DNA from: Paramarasmius palmivorus | Taxonomy: Eukaryota; Basidiomycota; Agaricomycetes; Agaricales; Marasmiaceae | Direction of reading: 5' to 3' | DNA: 64,000 nucleotides | Assembly: GCA_037176845.1 (NCBI GenBank) | Contig: JAYKXP010000114.1 | Coordinates: 1 to 64,000 of the forward strand | Shown here: positions 43,383 through 53,012 of the stretch, piece after piece | How positions within the stretch are numbered: the stretch's first letter is position 1 | Layout: every line of letters starts with the position of its first letter | Notes under the pieces: model-generated | What the model was told of the DNA's origin: nothing | The model's input: only the letters and a program-made list of their open reading frames with translations | Databases searched by the model: none | Program-made: the position numbers and the translations under genes

Positions 43383-43434
43383 ATGATCTATGGATTTCGC
43401 ATGCCTCATTCCAACTACCCTACATGGATTCCTC

Positions 43435-43441
43435 TGGGGAA
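43435..43441. repeat. Target-site duplication of the KDZ element, right copy (TGGGGAA)
   Basis: Identical to 27532-27538; read on the minus strand it is TTCCCCA inside the gag codons for F-S-P. Confidence 0.8.
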
Positions 43442-43761
43442 AACGCTGCTTCTACTTCCGCAAGGAAAGTTTTGAAGTCAGGATAGTTTCCTTCTACGTA
43501 TTCTCGCCGTTTTCGTACAGCATAATTCTCAGCTGTTCCTCCTCTAAAGAATGAGAGGACGAACGCGATTTTAGCTGCATTGGACTTGTATACTTCAGCG
43601 TTGATCTTGAGATATTCTTGGCAGGCTAGCAAGAATTTCTCGGTTTGGGATTTGTCTCCACTGAAGTTATCGGGTCTGGCGAGTCGAAGTTCTTTGGAAG
43701 ATTCTGTGTCGGTTGCTTTCATTTCGACATCGGGTTTACTTCCTCCTGCTTTGTCGGTCAT
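43442..43761 (-). CDS. gag: Ty3 gag, upstream part
   Basis: Starts MTDKAGGSKPDVEMKATDTE and contains the retrotransposon gag core LARPDNFSGDKSQTEKFLLA, CQEYLKINAEVYKSNAAKIA, FVLSFFRGGTAENYAVRKRR. It runs into the KDZ target duplication after AEVEAAFSP and continues at 27531. In the same frame upstream (43762 to about 44252) there is a Pro/Glu-rich open stretch without an ATG, so the first ATG is taken as start, though a longer gag leader is possible. Confidence 0.85.
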
Positions 43762-44317
43762 GATTTGGTTTCTGTGTGTGGGAATTAACCACTCAGGTAA
43801 TTGTTTCGGGAGAAATGTAGGAGTTCGGTTCGAGCAAGGGTGTGATCGACACTTGATCCACTCGGTTGTCTTTGTGTTCCAATGATAATCTAGTTTGTAA
43901 TCGGAAAAGAAGGCGTGCTTAAAATTTCGGCAGTCTTCTTCGATTGGGGATTCTGGTTTCGGTTCGGGTTTAGTTTCGCGTTCCTTTTCTTCAGGAATAG
44001 CGGTTTGTTCTTCGGGTTCGATTTCCGGTTGTTTTTCCGGAATCTGGATCGATTCGGGTGTTTCGGATTTCTTAACTTCTTGGAGTACTCTTTCGAGTGC
44101 TTCTAAATTAAGTTCGGGTGATTGGGGTTCGGGTTCTGCTTCGGATTGATTGCCGGATTCGGGTGCGGTGTGAGTTTGTTCGTCAGAAGAGGTAGCCGAG
44201 TGGTTGTCCTCGGGTTCGTCTGGTAGTCCGAACTTTCCCGTGGTGACGGATCAAAGTTCCGGAGTTTCGGTTCGTGCCTTACCGTGTAGGGTTCGGCTAT
44301 AGATCAGCTTGATCTAG
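43762..44317 (-). other. Ty3 leader between 5' LTR and gag start
   Basis: Contains the open Pro/Glu-rich extension described for gag and, touching the LTR where a primer binding site is expected, a perfect 7-bp inverted repeat TAGATCAGCTTGATCTA (44300-44316). No tRNA-complementary primer site was recognised. Confidence 0.5.
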
Positions 44318-44779
44318 TGTTACGGCTGTTTGCCACAACGCAAGAATCAAACTAAGTTCGTTTGGTTATTCGGAGGCTCGATGTCACGTGCGGTGTGGCA
44401 AAGAGTTCGAGAGCGAGTATGAAGGTCGAGAAAGATGTATTGTTCGTATGGAGAAGTGAGGAATACAAGATACAAGAGATCAAGCTGAGGAAGCTTGACC
44501 GACTATGGTACAGTATTTATACAAAGTTCAAAGCAGTGCTCTACCTAATAGGCGTATGGCAAGCAATGACTTGGAGACAATGTGTCGATACGTGTAAGAG
44601 ATGAGTCGTTGAGTTGGGATAGTGAGTCTAAGGGAAAATGAACGAGTCATAGGTAATGAGCAAGTGACTGCGGGCAAGGTAAGTAAGTCAGAATGAGTTG
44701 AAGAGTGAGTTGGGAATACGAAGTAACACGTAACGATCAGGAGAGGCGCAGATAAGATGAGATAAGGAAAAACGTAACA
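44318..44779 (-). repeat. 5' LTR of the Ty3 element
   Basis: 462 bp, TGTTACGG ... CGTAACA, ending next to the target duplication GGTTT at 44780-44784. Differs from the 3' LTR by scattered substitutions and small indels. Confidence 0.9.
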
Positions 44780-44836
44780 GGTTTGGGTCAACGCTCTTGG
44801 TATATGCCGAAAAGGGTGAGCACTCCTCAATTGTAG

Positions 44837-46468
44837 GTGTTCAACATATTGATGTCGCAGAAAGATGACCATGCATCGCGTTTTATCACTGGTCGCAGCA
44901 CACTTCGGGAGATTGACCAAAACTCGACATATACGCAGGCGCAAAGGTGCATTGAAAAGTGTGCCAACCACGAGCGTTGCCAGCGCTCTGAACCTGCCAC
45001 TCTCCCCACTCGCCTTCTGGATTGCCTAGATCCCCTCCGGCCGCGCCTTCTTATTAGTGATGGTACGGAAAAGGAATTCTATGCCACACTGAGCTACGTT
45101 TGGGGGGAAGAACAACCAAATATGACAGTTTCCAGTAATCTCGAGGCTTACTCCAACGCAATCGATTGCCAACTCATACCAGGGACAATTCGCGACGCAA
45201 TCAAAGTCACGCATGAACTGGGACTGCGATTTCTGTGGGTCGACTCTTTTTGTATTGTACAGGATTCGGAGGAGGACAAACGTCGCGAAATACCAAAGAT
45301 GCGACAGATTTATCGCAATGCGTATGTCACTATTGCGGCAGCATGTGCAAAACGTGTCAGTGGTGGCTTCCTCCACGTACGGGACGTCTATCCAGGTCCC
45401 GAATCCAGAACCACGATCCCCTTCCTCTGTCCTGATGGCAAGATGGGGACAATCATGTTATGTATAAATGGACACGCTCCCGACGAAGCTACATACGAGC
45501 GTGCTTGGTGTGTAGAAGAGCGAGTTCTGTCACCACGAAGCCTCATTTATTGCTCCCACACTCTTCAGTATCAATGTCAAACCGAACACGTCAATATCGA
45601 CGGCTCGCCCCATTTCGTGTCACCTCGACCATTTGGCACGGGTACAAACTCAGCCGAGTACCGTCCATTCGCCTCTGAAGTCAACCGAAGGCTGCCCGAC
45701 TTTGTATTTGCAGCCGATACGAGGATCACTCAGGGAGACTCCAAAGAATCCGAGATGTGGAGGTCTTGGCGAGGAGTTCTCGCTGATTATACGAGATGCT
45801 ACCTCACGAAGCCCAAGGATCGGCTGGTCGCAATTGCTGGTGTTGCTGAGCAATTTGACCGGTGTTGGCCGATTAGTGGCTACGTAGCAGGACTATGGCG
45901 CTATCAGCTTCTCAGATGTCTGTTATGGAAGACCGTGCTGCCTACTTCCAGACCAATGACATACAGGGGACCTTCCTGGAGTTGGGCAGCCGTAGATGGA
46001 GAAGTCGATCTAGATCCCGATGGACACGGGCTCAAACCGACCAGCAGAAGTTTTCCCTGCACTGTAGAGTCGTGCGAAGTCATGCCAGTGGACTTGTCTC
46101 ACCCATACGGTGAGATAAAGGGCGGCAGCTTGACGTTACGGGCAGTTGTGCGGACGATAGTTTGGGACCCAGATCATTTTGGCTGTTTCGAGCTTGCTAA
46201 AGAGGAAGGGAGCTCATTTGTGCCAGTGGTACCGTACGCTACGATGACCAAGGACGCCACCGAGGAGCTGTCACTAGCGACTTTGGACAAGGCTGTCGTT
46301 GCTGTTTTGCAAGACAAACCGAGTGTTCGTGGGCTCGTTCTCCTGCCAAACATTCACAGCCAGATTAACTCCCACACTACTTATCGGCGGGTTGGAGAAT
46401 TTACAGCGTGGCCAGGTAGTACAGAAAAGTGGGTTTCAGCACCTCACCAATTGGTGACAATCATATAG
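44837..46468 (+). CDS. HET-domain (heterokaryon incompatibility) protein, 3' part
   Basis: Begins immediately after a TTGTAG acceptor and is open for 543 codons. The HET domain is clear: FYATLSYVWGEEQPN, IPGTIRDAIKVTHELGLRFL, WVDSFCIVQDSEEDKRREIP, QIYRNAYVTIAAACAKRVSG, then YERAWCVEERVLSPRSLIYC. Before it, DDHASRFITGRSTL and ATLPTRLLDCLDP are the usual linker leading into a HET domain. HET proteins trigger non-self recognition and cell death in ascomycetes; in mushrooms the family is large and mostly unstudied. The first exons appear to lie at 21200-21618, 23 kb away across the nested transposons, so the gene is probably inactive or expressed only as a fragment. Confidence 0.85.
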   Translation: MFNILMSQKDDHASRFITGRSTLREIDQNSTYTQAQRCIEKCANHERCQRSEPATLPTRLLDCLDPLRPRLLISDGTEKEFYATLSYVWGEEQPNMTVSSNLEAYSNAIDCQLIPGTIRDAIKVTHELGLRFLWVDSFCIVQDSEEDKRREIPKMRQIYRNAYVTIAAACAKRVSGGFLHVRDVYPGPESRTTIPFLCPDGKMGTIMLCINGHAPDEATYERAWCVEERVLSPRSLIYCSHTLQYQCQTEHVNIDGSPHFVSPRPFGTGTNSAEYRPFASEVNRRLPDFVFAADTRITQGDSKESEMWRSWRGVLADYTRCYLTKPKDRLVAIAGVAEQFDRCWPISGYVAGLWRYQLLRCLLWKTVLPTSRPMTYRGPSWSWAAVDGEVDLDPDGHGLKPTSRSFPCTVESCEVMPVDLSHPYGEIKGGSLTLRAVVRTIVWDPDHFGCFELAKEEGSSFVPVVPYATMTKDATEELSLATLDKAVVAVLQDKPSVRGLVLLPNIHSQINSHTTYRRVGEFTAWPGSTEKWVSAPHQLVTII

Positions 46469-47694
46469 ATACCCACGGTGCCTATACACCTAGAACATGC
46501 CTGTACGAGATGATAGATAGCCGAATAGTACATGTACACAGAATAAATATCACGGTACCCAATCCCTATGCTCAGGGTAACAACCAAGGCTGCGTGACTG
46601 GTCTGTTCGACTGATAACCTTGCCTCACTGCTCGAAGGATTGTTCCTTCCCATTTAGCAAACCACTCCTCTTCCGTTATGCCTTGACGAACGACACGGCG
46701 ACCATCTCTAGTCACCTTCAGCCTCGAGTTCTGTGCCTCTGGGGCTGACTGTGACTCGTCATAACCCGGAGGTGGCTGCTTTGAGCCAGCCTCTTCTTCG
46801 GTTGGCACCAAGGTAGGCGTGAACGGTTCATAGCGCGTAATTGCCCATGCACCTCCGCACACTTCCCATCTCCCTCCACCCATCCTATGGAATCGCTTAA
46901 AAAGCCATATAAATGGGTAGATGAGCAATATCCATAGTATGACTTTGAGCCAAGTTTTGGAGAGAAGCCGTGAAAACTTGTTAGATGGACGAACATGTAT
47001 TTTCGTGGCATCGTGGCGGAGAGAGACATGGATGTGGTAGTTGGACGAGGGAGAGAGTAAGAGGTGGAAGGGATTGGAAGTAAGGGACGTCCTGACAAGG
47101 GACTTTACGCGAGAAGTGACTTGTTCGAAATCCCAGCCGTAGACAATCTGCAAAGCAAAATATTCAGTCATATATTCGAGTCGAGACAAAAAGATCCCTA
47201 CCTTTCGATAGGTAAACTCCTTGAGGTATTTTGGAGAAGCACAGTACTCATCTGCCCATTGCCGAAGCGTCTTGCTCGACATGAGCGTATTCCCCGGCAT
47301 GTCATAAATTTCTCCCTCATCCAAAGCTGCTCTCGAATCTGGTGCCCATGGTGGTAATCCATGTCCTTCACGATACTTGCTCCATCGCTGAAACTTGTTC
47401 ACTTCACCCCTTCTCGCACGATGCTTCCCACTATGGCTCTCTGTCTCCCTGAACATCCGCCCTCGAAACGCTGGGTCACTGTCTGCCACAGACCAATGTA
47501 CAGGTCCATCTGGAGTAGGAAGAAAATTCTGGGAAATATCGACCAGAAAGTCAAAGTCCGTGATTGTCTCCGTATATGATTCTTCTCGTCTCCTAGTAGC
47601 ACCATTGCTATCCCGGGAATATACAGTCCGCGTGCGCGTTTCGTCATGCGTTGCTTTGCAGTGTAGGTAAGTGCGGGGAGGTAATAAAGATTGA

Positions 47695-47703
47695 GCTAGT
47701 AAG
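47695..47703. repeat. 9-bp target-site duplication, left copy (GCTAGTAAG)
   Basis: Identical to 48374-48382 on the other side of the 670-bp insertion. Confidence 0.8.
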
Positions 47704-48373
47704 GAGGAGTGGATGTAAGGCTCTAACTAGACGGCCCTGTAAATCAAGCAGGCCATCTAACTAGATTTCGCGGGCGTACGTAGGCCTTGCGGTCTAGTTA
47801 GACAGGCAGTACAGTGAGAGATTAAAATATACGGAGTCAGCATGGATTGAACAAAGACCCTGACACCTTACATAATGCTGATACCCAAGATCGGCAGCAA
47901 TACCACTGCGTCACCGGTGTGTTGGAAAGACTAAGGTTTTATCCCCTAACCCTAACCGCGGGGGCGTTCCCCCCCCGCACCCCCCCCTTATATATATCCC
48001 CAGCCCCTAACCCTTTTTGCGGGGGGTTTCACCCCCCCGCGCCCCCCTCTAACACCTAACCCCTAACCTAAGGAGAAGTGCTCCGCTTCGCTTCGCACTT
48101 TCCTCTGAGTGGGGGTGCAAACAGGTACAGGATACATGGCATAGTTGTTAATACGCTTGTTCTTCTTACTACCTGTTAGTAATTGACCATCATGTCGGCT
48201 GTTCAAGTCTTTCTTGTTACTTACCTTTTTGTTCTTAGTCACCTGATGTGATTACGGAAATGTGCCGTAAGCCTGTCTAACTAGACAGCAAGGCCCACAA
48301 CCACCCGCCAAGTCTAGCTAGACGGCCTGGTTGATTTACAAGGCTGTCTAGTTAGAGGGGTACATCCTGTGTT
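47704..48373. mobile_element. Non-autonomous inverted-repeat DNA transposon (Mutator-like by its 9-bp duplication)
   Basis: 670 bp between GCTAGTAAG duplications. The ends carry ~60-bp imperfect terminal inverted repeats: left GGATGTAAGG then CTCTAACTAGACGGCC...TGTAAATCAAGCAGGCC; right, on the reverse strand, GGATGTACCC then CTCTAACTAGACAGCC...TGTAAATCAACCAGGCC. No transposase is encoded. The middle contains C-rich runs with CCCTAACCCTAACC. Long TIRs plus a 9-bp duplication fit Mutator-like elements; class assignment is inference. Confidence 0.8.
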
Positions 48374-48382
48374 GCTAGTAAG
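48374..48382. repeat. 9-bp target-site duplication, right copy (GCTAGTAAG)
   Basis: Matches 47695-47703. Confidence 0.8.
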
Positions 48383-48765
48383 AAACGATATAGGGCCTCT
48401 CCATCGGTGTTCAGGTGGGGGTCATGAGAGATGATGTTGCCGGAGCTTGTGGTAAAATACTCCGCTTCGTAAGGTGTAAATTCTGGGGGAGGTTCTTCTG
48501 GGTGACCCGGATCGACTGCGAGAGGTTCCACTTGAGATGAGGACGCGCCAGACGGCCCTGCGTCGGCATCATCGTCGGGGAGCTTTATCATGGTGGTGGT
48601 GAAAGGTAAACGTGTGCTGACATGCGCGCTCGGCGCCGGCATGGCTGGTATGAATTTGATTCTCAATCGCAATCAATAATCATGGATGCAGCTGGCTCTA
48701 TATTAAATATCCGGTATGATACGTGTCTAGCCTCTAGTAAATACAGGAAAGACATAGCAGGTGAG

Positions 48766-50085
48766 TCACCTGGCGAAACGTGGCTCGCCATACATTGTAT
48801 AGCCTCGAATCTCCATGACCTTCACCTCCAAGACGCCAGTCTTGGCAGTTATGGGTAGCATCTTCCTCTCATATCCATCTCCAAAAGGCGCCTGCTTTGG
48901 TGAATGACACCGAAGTTCCAGTACAATCTCCTTTAGACCTTTGATGGAGGCAAGGAGGCCATCCAAGGCCTCGCATGCCAGCCTGTCGCTGAATATCTCC
49001 CAAGTACTGTGAAGCTGGGGCCAGATGATAGTCAAGGACCGTAGACTGGGGATTGACGGAACGTGTGAGAGAACGGTGAGAAGATTGAGAAGTTGGAACC
49101 GAGATGCGGCGACAGAGAGGGTTAAGTGTGTTAGAGTAGTCAATTGGAGGAACTGTGGACGGACGTATTCGTCCTTCACTGAATGAAAAATAAGCACTAC
49201 GTTTTACCACAGAGAATATAGCGACAGCGTACCATATTTTCCAACCTCAAAGTCGAGATGAGTGATGGATGAACCTACTACTGGCCACAAGTCCCCATAG
49301 AAAAACAGTGCACCAATGTCCCGAATTCTGATGCGTCGCAAATCTGTGAGGTCGAACAAGGCATTTGGATTGATGAACATGTACTGCAGAAGCAGAAACA
49401 CGCTCATTTGGCCGAGCTCGAGCGTCTGCAGCTTGGAATGCCTTTGGGGAAGCGCATGGCGGCCTATGATCCTATCCACCTCTCTTTCAGTGGGTATTTT
49501 TCGCAATATAATCCCAATCAAAGACAGATGGTTGAGGTTCTCCAGCTGGGCAGCATCCTGGAGGAAGCTCCAAAACGACTGGGCGTCTTCGAATATGCAT
49601 GAGTCGATGGTGATCTTCTCTAAACCAGGATTGCTAGCCAACAAGTCCGGTAAAAGCCGGCGCATGTTGGTGGAGAGGTCGTATATAGGAAACATGAACA
49701 GCGTCAACTGTTTCAACTGTGTTAGCCCGCGGCTCAACTCGATGATCCATGGCTCTGAGGTGCTGACGAGCTGGGATGAATAACGAAAGTCGAGGGTGAG
49801 CTTCTGGACATAACGGCCGAGTGCTGAAGAGGAATTGAAGACGTCGAGGATCGACTGGTCAATGTAAGGATATGGTGTCGTCACGAACGATGCGAGGTCG
49901 ACTTCTTCGATGGGGAGAGATAGGGAGCGGAAAAGATGAAATCGGCTGCGAGGAACCCAATCTCGACAGACGAGGCTGCATGACTTGAGGTCAGTGGGCG
50001 AGTCTTCCAAATGATCCACGACTTGGTCAAAGATCTCTGGAGGAAGTCTTGCTCGCCCCGCCGATACCGTCGACATGGTAGTCAA
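48766..50085 (-). CDS. F-box protein with leucine-rich-type C-terminal region
   Basis: Two exons, 50085-49233 and 49178-48766; 421 residues with the join GKY-VKDEYVRPQ in frame. The F-box is at residues ~12-55 (ARLPPEIFDQVVDHLEDSPT, LKSCSLVCRDWVPRSRFHLF). The rest has regularly spaced Leu-rich segments (LTQLKQLTLFMFPIYDLS, LENLNHLSLIGIIL, TTLTHLTLSVAA, SLRSLTIIWPQL), as in the large mushroom family of F-box/LRR proteins. It would act as a substrate receptor of SCF ubiquitin ligases; substrate unknown. Confidence 0.82.
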
Positions 50086-50471
50086 AAGTTAAGGGCACGC
50101 TGAGGGTCACAAAACACGACATCGCCATGAGTTAAAGTGTAATTTTTCGACTCGGACTCCGCCGCTGATACAACTACCGGCCGCGGAACTGCCAATCTCG
50201 GAATGACGAATACAGGATTCTGTCTCGTAAAATCAGTCTGTCCCAAGGGTCTGCGGATCCGGATCGAATGATTATTGTGCGGCTGCAGTCATCGTTAAGG
50301 CCTCTGGGGTTGGTCGTTGTGGTTGTGAGAGAATGTGTTGTGGTGTGGCTATGCTTTACCCTGGCTACTCACTCAACTCCTCGTCTGGGACTCGTCGTTG
50401 CGGGCAAAGGAAATACATTATATACTTCATCTAACAATTCGTATAGTACAGATCTGCGCCTGCCTATCATT
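50086..50471. other. Intergenic, no gene recognised
   Basis: 386 bp between the start of the F-box gene and the stop of the GMC oxidoreductase gene; no supportable feature. Confidence 0.4.
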
Positions 50472-53012
50472 CTATTCGGAGCTCTTAATAAGGTCGGCGG
50501 CCTGCAAACCGTTGTCAGTCACCATATCACTGAAGAATGGAGCGGGAACGTCACCTTTTCTCCAATTGCATATGCAGTCATTTGAGGATGAGTTGATATT
50601 TGCTAAATGCGGGATTAGCAAACCAGGTACCGCTGCATTACAGAAGTCATACCAGAGGCAGAATCGACAAGTCAGCCTAGTGATCAGGCCTCAGGAATCA
50701 GCTCCACACTTTCACCAAGGCAAGTAGAAGTCGACATACCACTCGCACGTTTGATGTTCCATAAACGATCAAACGACGATCCACGACCCCACCATCTTCC
50801 CGAGGCAGCATTGATGCTGATCCGATAGGATGCAGGCCAGACAAGAACTTTGAAATACCTAAGCATGTAGACATAAAAACTGAACAAAAACACTCACTGT
50901 CTCCTGAACATGCTCTTTTAGAACCTTGTCGAGCTGTTCTTCATCGCAATCATTGGGAATAGCAGGAAGCACAAATCCATCAAGAGAATCTGCTAATGGT
51001 GTAGTTCTACAGAGCTTTACTGCCGCCTTGAACGTGCCAACCAATTTATCGAAATCCGATGGTACTGAGAAGTAACGTGGGTCCAGACTCGGAGGTGATA
51101 GAGGGTCGGTGGAGTTGATATGGATATGCCCTCGAGAAAGAGGTTGGCCGATAAATGATACCGCAGTTATGTACCTCTCGCCTGGGATAGAAACATGGTG
51201 AGGAGTAGGAAGAGCTGCTGCTGCGACGGCAGCTCTGTATTACCAGCAGTCAGCGAGTACTAATGACAGCCTAACGAATAGACTCACTCTCCCTGTACCG
51301 AGGATTGCTCAGAGAATGTCTTTGCCACAAGGTCGTACTGTTTGAGAATGCCCTTCTTGACACTTTCGGGTACTGTGGATGGGATGAGGCTTGCTGGATC
51401 GTTTAGCTGCTCTTGCCACGCAGCGACTTGTTCAGGAGTACCCAAGTGCTTGGCCGACATATAGCCAACAGCGGGACCGGCCATTGACGCCAGTAGGCCT
51501 TGCTTCTTGGCGCTGTAGAAGCGTTAGATCCAATCCACCTTGCAGGCAGAATAACAACTCACTATAACTCTTGATGTTTTCGAAGTTGTTCTGGATCGTT
51601 CAAGATGTCAAAGGTTTCGTATTTTTCGGTTTTACCAATGCCGAAAACCATGACATGATCCTCTGTTACCCATGAAAGTTTGGGTCAGACAAAGAGCTTC
51701 GAGAGACGACAAACTCACGAAAGTTCTCTCCTACGCCGGGTAAATCAACAACGGTCGGGATCGACAGTCGAGATAGTATCTCGGTGTTCCCTATTCCCGA
51801 GTGTTCCAAAACCCCAGGACTACCGAGGGTACCTATACAAACGCTAAACGTTAAAAACGCAGAACATTGCGGAACACGATACGAAAGGTATCACCTGCGG
51901 AGACGATCACTTCCTTTTTCACCGACACTTTGGCAACAGCACCATCCCGAATGAACTCAACACCTGTTGCTCTTTGCAGTCCCGATTCCTCTTGGAACAC
52001 AACCTGGTGATAAATTAGCGGCAGGAAATGAAGAAGCCTTAGGAAACTGGCTTACCTTTCGTACGTGAGCACCAGCCAAAACCAAAAGATTCGGTCTATT
52101 CAGATTGGGGTGCAAATACCCTGAAACAGAGTAACTTCGTTTCCCGGTGCTTGGGTCTATACTGAAAAAACCAGTAGAAATTCCAGCGATGTCCCCGGCG
52201 TTTGCATCGGGATTAGAGGGGAACCCGGCATTTTTGGCTGCAGTAATAACATCGTCATGGAATGATTCGTCGTAGACAGTGCCGAGTTTCTTTTGAATGG
52301 GACCTGGAGCGCAAGATGAGAGATAGAAGCGTTTTACGTTTTAAAACATACGCACCGTTACTTCCGTGTACCTCCTCCTTGGTATCAACACCAAATCTCG
52401 AAGCTGACGGAGGAATTGGGGTCAAAGTCTCGCTCTAGAAGTCATTGGAGTTCAGGAAGACATCGAGTAAGATGTAAAGTATCTCCTCACCTTCTTCAGA
52501 TAATGCAAGAGTGAATCCCAGTTCCAGCCTTTATTCCCCAGGGCTTCCAAACGATCAAACTCTTCCTTTGAAGGTCGGCTCATGTACATGAAGTTCGTCT
52601 GTCGAAGTCATCAAAACGCGAAAAGTGGCAAAAGAAAAGCCCATCGTACCGTTGACGTACCCCCAAGACCCTTTCCTCGACTTACGAATATCGCTCGGTT
52701 ATTGGCGTATTCTTGTGGTGTTGTCATCGACATCCAATCATATTCAGGGTTCCCTACAGTCTTTCCCATCATAGCTATATAGATCGCATTCAGAACAAGC
52801 CACTCAGTAAGTTAACAACCAGGACACACACCAGGTACATCAATGAGGGGATTTCCATCTTCATGTTGTGGTCCAGCTTCTAACACTCCTACTGTTACAT
52901 TCGGGTCTTCGCTCAGCCTTGCCGCAACTACCAGACCTGCAGTTCCACCACCGATAATGATGTAGTCGAAGGCTTGTTTGGTGAATGAGTCTGCGTTTGA
53001 GACGATGGGCAT
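50472..53012 (-). CDS. GMC-family FAD oxidoreductase (aryl-alcohol oxidase / glucose oxidase type)
   Basis: Intron-rich gene (a dozen or so ~50-nt introns) from ATG at 53012 to TAG at 50472. The N-terminus has the FAD-binding fold [20 protein letters not shown], then VLEAG. The C-terminus resolves over four joins to [58 protein letters not shown]; the two conserved His of the GMC active-site region are in HPIG and THPQ. No signal peptide is present before the FAD motif, so the enzyme is probably not exported by the classical route. Substrate cannot be assigned; aryl or aliphatic alcohols are typical. Middle exons were not all joined. Confidence 0.85.

Larger units (their letters stand above)
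27539..43434 (+). mobile_element. KDZ-class (Kyakuja-Dileera-Zisupton) DNA transposon with cargo genes, 15.9 kb
   Basis: 15,896 bp inserted in the gag gene of the Ty3 element and flanked by TGGGGAA. It carries a KDZ transposase gene with CxC2-type cysteine cluster (28579-32415) and further genes at 32970, 34108 (tentative), 35426, 36521, 38014 and 38876, all on the plus strand. Forty exact copies of CATTCCAATG or its reverse complement occur inside (hand count) and none was seen outside. Terminal inverted repeats are weak: the two ends share only TGTAG at the same offset (positions 11-15 from each end). KDZ elements are known from fungi, where some carry accessory genes; the multi-gene cargo and site pattern here are described from this sequence. 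Confidence 0.88.
21619..44779 (-). mobile_element. Ty3/gypsy (chromovirus-type) LTR retrotransposon, interrupted by a KDZ element
   Basis: Bounded by two LTRs that begin TGTT(A/C)CGG and end CGTAACA, with the 5-bp target duplication GGTTT at 21614-21618 and 44780-44784. Coding order on the minus strand is gag (43761 leftwards), then pol with protease, reverse transcriptase, RNase H, integrase and a C-terminal chromodomain. The native element is about 7.26 kb once the nested 27539-43434 insertion and one TSD copy are removed. It is defective: a stop in gag at 27301-27303, two frame changes in the RNase H region near 25080-25150, and the insertion itself. Confidence 0.92.
46572..48672 (-). pseudogene. 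Conserved Agaricomycete membrane protein interrupted by an inverted-repeat element
   Basis: N-terminal part, 48672-48383: ...PPEFTPYEAEYFTTSSGNII, SHDPHLNTDGEALYRFLLA. Then the 47704-48373 insertion. After it, from 47703: LLAQSLLPPRTYLHCKATHD, ESYTETITDFDFLVDISQNF, SVADSDPAFRGRMFRE, GLPPWAPDSRA, EFTYRK joined over the 47148-47201 intron to IVYGWDFEQV; a transmembrane helix WLKVILWILLIYPFIWLF; GGGRWEVCGGAWAITRYEP; and a C-terminus ending QPWLLP. Collapsing the 9-bp duplication restores one frame across the insertion. The family is recognisable in many mushrooms but has no known function. The terminal ~50 codons are duplicated at 18948-19130. Confidence 0.75.

Noticed and set aside
27539..43434. 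Starship-type or Helitron element
   Set aside because: No tyrosine recombinase or Rep/helicase gene was seen; the transposase has the KDZ cysteine cluster and catalytic acidic motifs, and a target duplication is present.
44318..44779. The 44.3-kb repeat as a solo LTR unrelated to the one at 21.6 kb
   Set aside because: The outer flanks GGTTT match exactly, and gag lies directly inside the right repeat in the correct orientation, so both belong to one element.
47935..48075. A true chromosome end or subtelomere
   Set aside because: The CCCTAA runs are short, irregular and enclosed by inverted repeats and a target duplication inside a gene; conserved genes continue on both sides.
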